From: Firmicutes bacterium UBA7709
GTDB taxonomy: Bacteria; Bacillota_A; Clostridia; Peptostreptococcales; Anaerovoracaceae
Reading direction: 5' to 3'
Length of the DNA: 8,138 nt
Assembly: GCA_002482405.1 (NCBI GenBank)
Contig: DLFX01000280.1
Span: 15,277 to 23,414, forward strand
Shown here: in pieces, positions 1 through 6,279 of the stretch
How positions within the stretch are numbered: the stretch's first letter is position 1
Layout of the letters: each line of letters starts with the position of its first letter
Program-made: the position numbers and the translations under genes
Notes under the pieces: generated by a model
What the model was told of the DNA's origin: nothing
The model's input: only the letters and a program-made list of their open reading frames with translations
The model's database searches: none

Positions 1-153
1 GGTGACCTTTACGACTCTCCCTTTAAGTAGATTTCTGGTGCCCATCAGCCTTTCGCCATACGGATTATATCGGTTGTCTATATCCTGTATGAAATAATTT
101 TGCTCACTATGAGGCGACAGTGAGTAAGGGTCGTATGGGTCGTATGGATACAT
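1..153 (-). CDS. Hypothetical Tyr/Pro-rich protein, N-terminal 51 residues only
   Basis: This is a leftward gene with its start in the window and its 3' end beyond base 1. The 51 visible codons are open throughout. The start at 153 is chosen because GAGGAAG lies 5 bases upstream on the minus strand. An in-frame GTG at 159 would overlap that site. The protein opens with a Tyr/Asp/Pro repeat (MYPYDPYDPY), then a polar stretch with a second NPYGER motif. From about residue 37 it becomes a basic segment, GTRNLLKGRVVKVT, which could begin a small beta-barrel; the beginning of a TOBE/Mop-like domain looks vaguely similar, but too little is visible to claim it. There is no signal peptide or membrane segment. 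I do not recognise the family. It is divergent from the operon at 437, and nothing visible links the two functionally. Confidence 0.6.
   Translation of the reverse strand, partial: MYPYDPYDPYSLSPHSEQNYFIQDIDNRYNPYGERLMGTRNLLKGRVVKVT
124..150. repeat. Three tandem imperfect 9-bp repeats
   Basis: The units are GTAAGGGTC (124-132), GTATGGGTC (133-141) and GTATGGATA (142-150), with one change between units 1 and 2 and two between units 2 and 3. They lie inside the leftward gene and encode its N-terminal Tyr-Asp-Pro repeat, so they are best read as a coding microrepeat rather than a regulatory array. Confidence 0.7.
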
Positions 154-158
154 TTTCA

Positions 159-165
159 CTTCCTC
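159..165 (-). promoter_or_regulatory. Ribosome binding site of the leftward gene
   Basis: On the minus strand this reads GAGGAAG, 5 bases before the ATG at 153. It decides the start of the leftward gene. I found no convincing promoter for this gene in the AT-rich stretch 166-310. Confidence 0.6.
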
Positions 166-310
166 ATTTCTTGTTAAGAATAGTTTTATTTCATAGTATT
201 CTATTTGATTTAGTTGGGTTACATATTGGCACAGAGAGAATAGCACGATAAGCATCAAAATGTGAAATGGACACAAAATTTTTCCAGTGCTAACGTGATG
301 AAACTTTATT

Positions 311-332
311 TTTATAGTGTTGACAATATAAA
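311..332. promoter_or_regulatory. Operator-like 22-bp dyad over the -35 box
   Basis: The arms are TTTATA (311-316) and TATAAA (327-332), with an inner TGT (318-320) and ACA (323-325). Nine of eleven base pairs are symmetric about 321/322. The dyad completely covers the -35 hexamer of the operon promoter, so a bound dimeric protein would block RNA polymerase. This is the position expected for a repressor operator (GntR, TetR, MarR or LacI-type dimer). The regulator is not in the window and its family cannot be told from the site. AT-rich DNA produces some dyads by chance; the length and placement argue against that here. Confidence 0.5.
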
Positions 333-348
333 GACTTTGTATTATATT
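320..348 (+). promoter_or_regulatory. Housekeeping (sigma-70/sigma-A type) promoter of the operon
   Basis: A perfect -35 TTGACA (320-325) is separated by exactly 17 bases from TATATT (343-348), a five-of-six match to TATAAT. Transcription would start near 355, giving a leader of about 80 bases before the ATG at 437. That leader is too short and too unstructured for a known riboswitch. It is the only good rightward promoter seen upstream of the operon. Its near-consensus quality fits a promoter held down by a repressor at the overlapping dyad. Confidence 0.75.
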
Positions 349-352
349 TGTA

Positions 353-397
353 TTGTTATCATATCAACGTAACAAAAATAATACATTGTTTTATCAA
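353..397. promoter_or_regulatory. Repeated TTGTT...ATCAA motifs around and after the transcription start
   Basis: TTGTT and ATCAA occur twice as loose dyads: 353-367 with five bases between them and 386-397 with two. The first also overlaps an inverted pair, TTGTTA (353-358) and TAACAA (370-375). They sit at and just after the predicted start site. They could be auxiliary regulator sites, but unequal spacing and high AT content make chance occurrence quite possible. Confidence 0.25.
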
Positions 398-436
398 TAT
401 AGAAGTAAAATTTATTAGGTAAGGAGTGCGGCAAAG

Positions 437-1339
437 ATGAAGGAAAGAAAAATTAAACTGGTAAGTGCAAAAGAAGCTATTGCGCAAATTGAGGACGACT
501 CTTCAGTATTGGTATGCGGATCATTGATTAGAAGGCATCCGATGGCATTAGTTCATGAGATGATACGCCAAAATAAACGGAACCTTACTTTATACGGATG
601 GAACAATTCTATTGATTTTGATATGCTGATAGGCTGCGGTTTGGCAAAAGAGGCCCACTCCTCCTATGTGGGCATGTCTAATCTCGGTATGTGCAAAAAT
701 TTTAGAAGGGCTTGCCAGGAACAGAAGATCCGCTATGTAGAGCATAGTGAGACGACTGCAATGGACAGACTCATGGCGGGATACCAGGGTTTGACTTTTG
801 CAATTTCCAAGACGCCATTAAATAATGACATGAAAGTAAATAAAGAATACCAGACAGATATCACCTGCCCGTTTACGGGAGAAAAATACACCGCTATGAG
901 GGCGTGGAATCCGGACTACGCGATTCTTCACGCCGCAAGATCAGATAAATACGGCAATGTTCAGTTCGACAGACGCAGAATGATGGATAATGAAACGGAT
1001 ATCTTTATCTCTAAGGCGACTAAAAAGATCATCGTATCCGTGGAAGAAATTGTAAGCGAAGAAACGATAATCGAATCAAACGATTTGACCGTCCTCCCAA
1101 AGATGTTTGTCGACTGTGTCGTGGAAGCTCCTTATGGCGCTCATCCAAATTCATGCGACTGCAGATATGACTTTGACATCGAGCACGTAAGGTACTATCA
1201 GGAATGCTGCGAGACCCCGGAAGGCTTTGAAAAATATATGAAAGAGTACGTTTACGGTACAAAAGACTGGAATGAATATCTTGAAAAGATTGGTATGGAG
1301 CATCTTTTAAAAATCACAAGATCCTTCAGGGGAGAGTGA
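437..1339 (+). CDS. Class I CoA-transferase alpha subunit, glutaconate CoA-transferase GctA-like (A1)
   Basis: A 300-residue cytosolic protein of the GctA/IpdA type (CoA_trans superfamily), near the family's usual length. Family landmarks are the N-terminal strand-loop CGSLIRRHPMALV (27-39), HAARSDKYGNVQF (165-177), KKIIVSVEEIVSEE (196-209) and APYGAHP (231-237). AAGGAG at 421-426 lies ten bases before the ATG, and this is the first gene after the promoter. Members move CoA between carboxylic acids, or in the IpdA branch hydrolyse CoA-linked ring compounds. The beta partner is not adjacent. The best candidate is the beta gene at 4496, separated from it by the kinase and ThDP genes. The middle region (VEHSETTAMDRLMAG, 101-115) differs clearly from the paralogue at 5336. 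Ten cysteines are present, four of them clustered at 240, 242, 257 and 258; most of these are absent from the paralogue. Family is confident; substrate is unknown. Confidence 0.9.
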   Translation: MKERKIKLVSAKEAIAQIEDDSSVLVCGSLIRRHPMALVHEMIRQNKRNLTLYGWNNSIDFDMLIGCGLAKEAHSSYVGMSNLGMCKNFRRACQEQKIRYVEHSETTAMDRLMAGYQGLTFAISKTPLNNDMKVNKEYQTDITCPFTGEKYTAMRAWNPDYAILHAARSDKYGNVQFDRRRMMDNETDIFISKATKKIIVSVEEIVSEETIIESNDLTVLPKMFVDCVVEAPYGAHPNSCDCRYDFDIEHVRYYQECCETPEGFEKYMKEYVYGTKDWNEYLEKIGMEHLLKITRSFRGE

Positions 1340-2805
1340 AAACTGACATGAGTTGCGATAGAAAAGAATGCTATCTGGCAATCGATTCGGGAACCAGCTC
1401 GATTCGGGTTGGCCTGCTCGATGAAAACTTAAATGTCTTCAAAATAAAAAGAATTGAAAGATTAGCGCAAAACAATATGAGCGCTGAAAAAGAATGGGGT
1501 TTGATTGCACAGCTCATTCGACAGATTTTTGAAGAGAATCCGAGTGTCGGCATCGTTTCCGTTGGGGTATCCCAGTTTATTTCCTGGATGGTCATTGACG
1601 AACGCGGGAATCCGTTAACAGACGTTTACCTGTATTCGGATCAAAAGATCGATGAGCTTAAGAGAGCGATTGAGTTAATCGGAGCAAAAGAAATATACGA
1701 AAGGACAGCCCGCAGACCTTCGTCGGAGTTTGGAATACTGAAACTCCTGCACTTGAAAAATAACGATACTAATTTATACAACAAGGCATGCTTTCTGATC
1801 AGTATGAAGGACTACGTCAATTACAAGCTGACAGGAGAGATTTTTACCGACTATACTTCCGCCTGCTATTCAATGGCGTTGAATGTGAAGGAGAAATGCT
1901 GGGACCCTGAAATACTTGATAGATTTGACATCAGTCCTGGGAAATTGCCTCCGTTGAAATATGGCGCTGAGATCGTCGGCAGAACAAGCAAGACTTGCCG
2001 GGAAGAGCTGGGGCTGCAGGAAGGCATACCGGTTGCTGCGGGAGGGCCGGACGGCAGCCTGGGGATCATCGGGGCGGCAGGCAGCGATCACGGCGTGTTT
2101 GCAAGCGTAATGGGCACTACAGATGTATGCTTTGTCATGACGGAGAAACCCGTTTTGGATGGTCAATCAAAAGGCCTCATTACGAATATCAGCCCTATCA
2201 GGGATATTTGGATGGTTGGCGGGCCAACAGGGTTCTCGGGTGGAACCGTAGACTGGTTTATAAAAAATTTTACTCAGTCCTGTTCTTTTAATGAGTTAAC
2301 CGATAAAGCACGCTTCGTACCGGCAGGTTCCGGCGGATTGCTGATGAATCTCGGAATAACAGGCGAAAGAGCGCCGATTTGGAACTCGGGAATGCTGGGC
2401 TCCATAGTCGGATTGAATCCGGATACAAAACCGGAACATATCTTTCGGGCAATGATGGAATCAAACGCATATTTGTCTCGGTCTATTTATGACATGATTG
2501 ATGAAGCCGGAGTTGCGGTGAACCGCATGGTGGCAACAGGAGGGGGAGCCTCCAATCCGCTTTGGATGGAAATTAAGGCTAGCGTTATGAAGCTGCCTTT
2601 GAGCGTGCCAAAAGAAAGACAATCCACATTGAGAGGTGCGGGAATCCTGGCAATGTTATGCGCGGACCCGGGCGGAAAGATTCTGCCCCAGGAAATGACT
2701 CAATTTTTTCCGGATGAAGCTGCGCAAAAAGATTATGATTACCTTTATATAAGATATAAGGAATTTATTAAGTCATTGAATAATTATTACCTTTATAATG
2801 ACTGA
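1336..2805 (+). CDS. FGGY-family carbohydrate kinase (xylulokinase-like), substrate unknown
   Basis: A 489-residue cytosolic kinase, the usual length for FGGY enzymes, which use ATP to phosphorylate sugars or polyols. The N-terminal ATPase-fold phosphate loop is AIDSGTSSIRVGLLDE (15-30). The catalytic base should be Asp239 in AAGGPDGSLG, followed by MGTTD (259-263). The adenosine motif TGGGASNPLW is at 401-410. This start is a GTG that overlaps the upstream stop by four bases (GTGA), suggesting translational coupling. An in-frame ATG at 1348 is a real alternative: AGGGGAG is only one base from the GTG and 13 bases from the ATG, so neither spacing is ideal. The sugar-binding region gives no clear substrate; xylulose, ribulose, erythritol, glycerol or a cyclitol derivative cannot be separated by eye. 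A sugar kinase between CoA-transferase subunit genes is unusual and hints at a polyhydroxylated substrate. Confidence 0.9.
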   Translation: MKTDMSCDRKECYLAIDSGTSSIRVGLLDENLNVFKIKRIERLAQNNMSAEKEWGLIAQLIRQIFEENPSVGIVSVGVSQFISWMVIDERGNPLTDVYLYSDQKIDELKRAIELIGAKEIYERTARRPSSEFGILKLLHLKNNDTNLYNKACFLISMKDYVNYKLTGEIFTDYTSACYSMALNVKEKCWDPEILDRFDISPGKLPPLKYGAEIVGRTSKTCREELGLQEGIPVAAGGPDGSLGIIGAAGSDHGVFASVMGTTDVCFVMTEKPVLDGQSKGLITNISPIRDIWMVGGPTGFSGGTVDWFIKNFTQSCSFNELTDKARFVPAGSGGLLMNLGITGERAPIWNSGMLGSIVGLNPDTKPEHIFRAMMESNAYLSRSIYDMIDEAGVAVNRMVATGGGASNPLWMEIKASVMKLPLSVPKERQSTLRGAGILAMLCADPGGKILPQEMTQFFPDEAAQKDYDYLYIRYKEFIKSLNNYYLYND

Positions 2806-2825
2806 CTGGGAAGGAAGGGAAAAGA

Positions 2826-4481
2826 ATGAATGGTGGAAAATTAGTTGTAGAATTGTTGAAGGAACAAGGCACGAGGTGTGTTTTCGGAGTCCCTGGAGGC
2901 CAGACTTTATTCGTAAATGATGCTCTTTATGATTCAGATATTGAGTTTATTCAAACCAGGCATGAGGGCGGAGCGGCATCTGCCGCAGACGCATACGGAC
3001 GTATTACCGGAAAACCGGGAATCTGTCTTGCGACCACAGGTCCGGGAGCGACAAACCTGATTACCGGAATCGGCGGCGCGTTCCGGGATTCCAGCCCGAT
3101 GATCGTCCTTCTGTTTCAGAACAGAGCGGCGGATGTAGGCAGAGGGGATGCCCAGGAAGCAAATCATGAAGCGCTCTTTTCAAGTATATGTAAGGAATTT
3201 ATCCCTGTATATAACATTTCAAAGCTTGCATGGGCGATGAGACAGGCTTACCGTGTGGCGGTGACAGGAAGGCCGGGACCGGTTGTCGTCGACCTGTACA
3301 GAGATGTGGTTGAAAGCCAGGAAGCTGATTATGAATACATAGCTCCTGAAAAGTATTGCTTCCAGTCGAAATGCAGGCCGCTGGACAGTGAAATACAAAA
3401 ATGTATTGATTTGCTGAAAAAGAATAATAAAATCGCAATTTTAAGCGGTAACGGAGTCAAATATTCCGGAGCCGGCGACGTGGTTCTTGAATTTGCAAAG
3501 CATTTGGATGCACCGATCGTAACCACCTTCAACGGGATTTCCGGCGTGCCCACGACGGATAGGAACGTGATGGGCGCAAGAAGCAGACACGGAAGCCAGT
3601 TTACAAGATATATCCTGGAGGATGCCGATCTGGTGGTGGTGCTGGGTTCCAGCCTTACAGCGATCAGCACAAACCGCTGGAGCCTCGGTTTCAAGAAAAT
3701 GATCCAGATTGACATAGACCCCCAGAACATTGGAAAGCACTATCCGGTAGAATGCGGCCTTGTAGGTACTATTGACGAGACTCTTACTCTGATCAATCAA
3801 AACCTGAAAGAAAATCCGATCAAGGATTCGGCGCGTTCGGAGTGGTTTGATCAGATAGAGGAGAAGAAGAAAAGCTGGGAAGCCGATGTCCTCGGCAAAA
3901 TCGACTCCGATGTGGACGCAACCCCGGTTTCACCTGTTGCGGTAATGAACGAACTGTCAAAGCTGATTCGCGAGGACAGCGTGGTTTGCGTAGATGCCGG
4001 AAACCCGGGCGCTTGGTCGCATCTTCTTGAAATCAAGCCCGGCGTAAAGTATTTGAAACCTGTAAACTTCGGCAACATGGGATTTGCGATTCCGGCCGGG
4101 ATCGCCGGAAAAGCGGCTTATCCTGAAAAAGAGGTCATTTCCATTTTGGGCGACGGTTCTCTCGGCATGACTCTGGCCGAACTGGAAACCGCGGCAAGGC
4201 AGAACAAAAGACAGATGATCATCGTTCTGAACGATTCCGCCTACGGTAATATAAAACAGGAGGAAGAGTTTAAGTTTGGGGATCGCTACATAGGAGTCGA
4301 CTTTACGGAAAGCGATTATGTGAAAGTTGCGGAAGGACTTGGATGCAGGAGCTACAAGGTTACAAAGGCCAGCCAGCTGGCCGGGATATTTAAAGACTTC
4401 AGAGAAGCGGGCACAGACGAGCCGTTTGTAATCGACCTGTCTCTCAACGGAAATATTTCGGTTTGGCCGGAGGCATTTTAA
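2826..4481 (+). CDS. Thiamine-diphosphate-dependent enzyme, acetolactate synthase large-subunit superfamily
   Basis: A 551-residue cytosolic ThDP enzyme with the three-domain layout of the family. The N-terminal pyrimidine-binding domain has the activating Glu47 in TRHEGGAASAADAYGR and the TTGPGATNLITGIGGAF segment (70-86). A central domain has VVVLGSSLTAI (270-280) and IQIDIDPQNIGKHYP (293-307). The C-terminal domain has the Mg-ThDP motif GDGS (442-445) with Asn469-Asp470. AAGGAAGGGA (2811-2820) precedes the ATG. It is probably not biosynthetic acetolactate synthase: there is no small regulatory subunit or ilvC nearby, and the usual DAFQEAD segment reads GDAQEAN here (107-113), so the conserved active-site Phe is absent. 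A catabolic decarboxylase, aldolase-like lyase, 2-hydroxyacyl-CoA lyase or cyclic dione hydrolase (IolD-like) are possibilities. The context favours a role in breaking a C-C bond of the operon's substrate. Superfamily is sure; reaction is open. Confidence 0.9.
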   Translation: MNGGKLVVELLKEQGTRCVFGVPGGQTLFVNDALYDSDIEFIQTRHEGGAASAADAYGRITGKPGICLATTGPGATNLITGIGGAFRDSSPMIVLLFQNRAADVGRGDAQEANHEALFSSICKEFIPVYNISKLAWAMRQAYRVAVTGRPGPVVVDLYRDVVESQEADYEYIAPEKYCFQSKCRPLDSEIQKCIDLLKKNNKIAILSGNGVKYSGAGDVVLEFAKHLDAPIVTTFNGISGVPTTDRNVMGARSRHGSQFTRYILEDADLVVVLGSSLTAISTNRWSLGFKKMIQIDIDPQNIGKHYPVECGLVGTIDETLTLINQNLKENPIKDSARSEWFDQIEEKKKSWEADVLGKIDSDVDATPVSPVAVMNELSKLIREDSVVCVDAGNPGAWSHLLEIKPGVKYLKPVNFGNMGFAIPAGIAGKAAYPEKEVISILGDGSLGMTLAELETAARQNKRQMIIVLNDSAYGNIKQEEEFKFGDRYIGVDFTESDYVKVAEGLGCRSYKVTKASQLAGIFKDFREAGTDEPFVIDLSLNGNISVWPEAF

Positions 4482-4487
4482 AGGAGG
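4481..4487 (+). promoter_or_regulatory. Ribosome binding site deciding the start at 4496
   Basis: AAGGAGG, a full Shine-Dalgarno match, sits eight bases before the ATG at 4496 and shares its first base with the stop codon of the ThDP gene. It rules against an upstream in-frame ATG at 4463, which lies inside the previous gene and has no comparable site. Confidence 0.85.
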
Positions 4488-4495
4488 GTGCTGAT

Positions 4496-5311
4496 ATGGA
4501 AAACTATACGATAGAAGAATTATTGGCTGTGGAAGTATCGAAGCATTTGAACAATGATGAAATGGGCTTCGTCGGAGTCGGAACCGGGGGTAAGGCCTAT
4601 ATCCGCGCAGTAGGAATTCCTGCCGTGGCCTCCAGGCTGGCTCAGCTTTCCCATGCGCCGGATTACATGATCATGTTCGGGCCGATCATCGACCCTATGC
4701 TTGACAGTGAATGTATCCCTGAAACCAATTTCGAATATGACCTGATTCATTGGCCTTGCAGATCGCAGATTACCGTATATGACTCACACGTGGTCTTTAA
4801 AGCAGGTAGAATGGGCGTGGGATTTGTTTCCGGAGTTCAGGTAGATAAATTCGGCAATACCAACATCGTATGCATAGGAGACTATAACAAGCCGAAGGTA
4901 AGACTGCCCGGATCTCTTGCACAGCCTGATCACTTTGCTTTTGCAAAGAGGGTATTCGCTATCGTAAAGCATGATAAGAGAACTTTCGTGGAGCATGTCG
5001 ACTATATTTCCGGATGTGGGCATGAAAACCGTGACGGATTGAAGGGCGGCGGGCCTGCTTTTATATTCACCGAGCTTTGCGTAATGGATTTCAATGAGCA
5101 GGGAAGGATGCGTTTGAAGAGCATTCATCCGGGAGTGACGCTTCAGGAGGTTATTGACAATACTGGATTTAAATTGGATATTCCAGAAAATGTTCCTTTT
5201 ACCGAAGCACCTACTGAATTAGAATTGAAATTAATCAGAGAGCGCATCGATCCGAAGAGAAAATGGTTGAACGCTACGATTACTTTGGAGCCTGCAACAT
5301 TGGCAGATTAG
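4496..5311 (+). CDS. Class I CoA-transferase beta-subunit-like protein lacking the catalytic Glu (B1)
   Basis: A 271-residue GctB/IpdB-type protein, cytosolic. Family landmarks are VGVGTGG (26-32), VQVDKFGNTN (114-123), GDYNKPKVRLPGS (128-140), KHDKRTFVEHVDYISG (158-173), GGGPAF (184-189) and SIHPGVTLQEVIDNTGF (209-225). The start is set by AAGGAGG eight bases upstream. Three things separate it from a normal GctB. The catalytic Glu (Glu54 in Acidaminococcus GctB, Glu50 in the paralogue at 6280) aligns without gaps to Gly62 in MIMFGPIIDP. The GSGGAND loop reads GSLAQPD (139-145). About nine extra residues, roughly 31-39, lie between the VGTG loop and GIPAVASRLA. A covalent glutamyl-CoA mechanism is therefore unlikely, while CoA-fold features remain. 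It probably pairs with the alpha subunit at 437, as a hydrolase or lyase rather than a transferase. Fold is confident; function is inferred. Confidence 0.88.
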   Translation: MENYTIEELLAVEVSKHLNNDEMGFVGVGTGGKAYIRAVGIPAVASRLAQLSHAPDYMIMFGPIIDPMLDSECIPETNFEYDLIHWPCRSQITVYDSHVVFKAGRMGVGFVSGVQVDKFGNTNIVCIGDYNKPKVRLPGSLAQPDHFAFAKRVFAIVKHDKRTFVEHVDYISGCGHENRDGLKGGGPAFIFTELCVMDFNEQGRMRLKSIHPGVTLQEVIDNTGFKLDIPENVPFTEAPTELELKLIRERIDPKRKWLNATITLEPATLAD

Positions 5312-5335
5312 CAGGTTAATTGAAGAGGTAGAACA

Positions 5336-6274
5336 ATGGGACAGTTTGAAAGCTCTAAAATTATTGCCCTGGAAGAAGCGGTTCAGATGGTGAAGCCGGG
5401 AATGAATCTGTCATTCAGCGGATTTGCAAATTCAATGTGTCCGGTTGGATTCGTAAGGCAGATGATACGTGCCGGCGTAAAAGAGATCGACATATCAGCG
5501 ATGGGTGAATTATGGGCTGTGGATATGCTGGCCGGCGGCGGCGCGGTGAAGAGGGTAAGGCAATCGTGTTTTCTGATGGAAGGATATGGCCGATGCCGAA
5601 ACTTTAGCCGTGGCGCGGAAGAAGGGACCCTTGCGGTGGAAGATTACAGCCACCTTGGAATTACCAGCAGGTTTGCCGCGGCAGCAATGGGAATGCCTTT
5701 TCTTCCGCTGAAATCCATGATGGGCACGGATATTGAGAAACAGCGCAACTTTGACGCGGACGAGAAGATGAGGGTGATCAATAATCCCTTTGATGAAAAG
5801 GAAAAAGTTGCGCTGGTTAAAAAGCTGGAGCCGGATATCGCGGTGGTCCACTGCGCAAGGGCCGACAAGAAGGGCAATACCCAGTTGTACGGGATTACCT
5901 CATCTACGGAGCAGATTGCGAAAAGCGCGAAGAAGGTCATTGTAACCGTTGAAGAAATTGTGGACGAGGCGGAGATCCGCCGCACTCAGCATTTCACAGT
6001 TTTGCCGGGATTTTTCGTCGACGCGGTGGTTCACATGCCCTTTGGGGCGCATCCGACCGGTCTGCATAAATATTATGATTTTGACAAAGCCCATATTGAC
6101 ATTTATGCGGAAGCGGCAAAAACCAAGGAGACTTTCCGCCAATACATCGAAGAGTACATATTGGATACGAAGAATGAAATGGAGTATCTGAGTAAAATCG
6201 GTATCGGGCATCTGATGTCATTGCGCGTTGACCCTCACTTCGGTATATCGCTAAGAAACAGGGAGGTTCTTTAA
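5336..6274 (+). CDS. Class I CoA-transferase alpha subunit, GctA-like (A2)
   Basis: A 312-residue cytosolic alpha subunit of the glutaconate CoA-transferase family, close to normal length. Visible landmarks are LSFSGFANSMCPVGFVRQMI (25-44), EDYSHLGITSRFAAAAMGMP (102-121), VVHCARADKKGNTQLYG (170-186), KKVIVTVEEIVDEAEI (199-214), FTVLPGFFVDAVV (220-232) and MPFGAHP (234-240). GAAGAGG ends seven bases before the ATG, a moderate ribosome binding site. The next gene, five bases on, encodes the matching beta subunit, so A2 and B2 should form the functional heteromer. It is paralogous to the alpha subunit at 437 (shared VEEIV, GAHP and YDFD motifs) but diverged in the middle third. Its closer match to ordinary GctA suggests a true CoA donor/acceptor exchange, probably activating the pathway acid or releasing a product acid. 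The acid used cannot be read from the sequence. Confidence 0.9.
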   Translation: MGQFESSKIIALEEAVQMVKPGMNLSFSGFANSMCPVGFVRQMIRAGVKEIDISAMGELWAVDMLAGGGAVKRVRQSCFLMEGYGRCRNFSRGAEEGTLAVEDYSHLGITSRFAAAAMGMPFLPLKSMMGTDIEKQRNFDADEKMRVINNPFDEKEKVALVKKLEPDIAVVHCARADKKGNTQLYGITSSTEQIAKSAKKVIVTVEEIVDEAEIRRTQHFTVLPGFFVDAVVHMPFGAHPTGLHKYYDFDKAHIDIYAEAAKTKETFRQYIEEYILDTKNEMEYLSKIGIGHLMSLRVDPHFGISLRNREVL

Positions 6275-6279
6275 CAGAA

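Noticed and set aside
226..246. Possible sigma-54 promoter: TTGGCAC followed by AGCAC
   Set aside because: The GG and GC elements are about three bases too far apart and the -12 TTGC is missing.
261..275. TGTG-N7-CACA, resembling a Crp-type or cre site
   Set aside because: The Crp spacing is one base short, the central half-site bases are wrong, and the cre CG core is absent in either orientation.
241..292. Inverted pair TAGCAC (241-246) and GTGCTA (287-292)
   Set aside because: Six-base arms with a 40-base loop, no T tract and no extension; likely chance.
2826..4481. Calling the ThDP gene ilvB or an acetohydroxyacid synthase
   Set aside because: Context lacks every branched-chain biosynthesis partner and a key active-site segment differs, so only the superfamily is named.
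4463..4495. Upstream in-frame ATG that would add 11 residues to the beta subunit at 4496
   Set aside because: It overlaps the end of the ThDP gene, has no ribosome binding site, and the added residues are not family-like; AAGGAGG is placed ideally for 4496.
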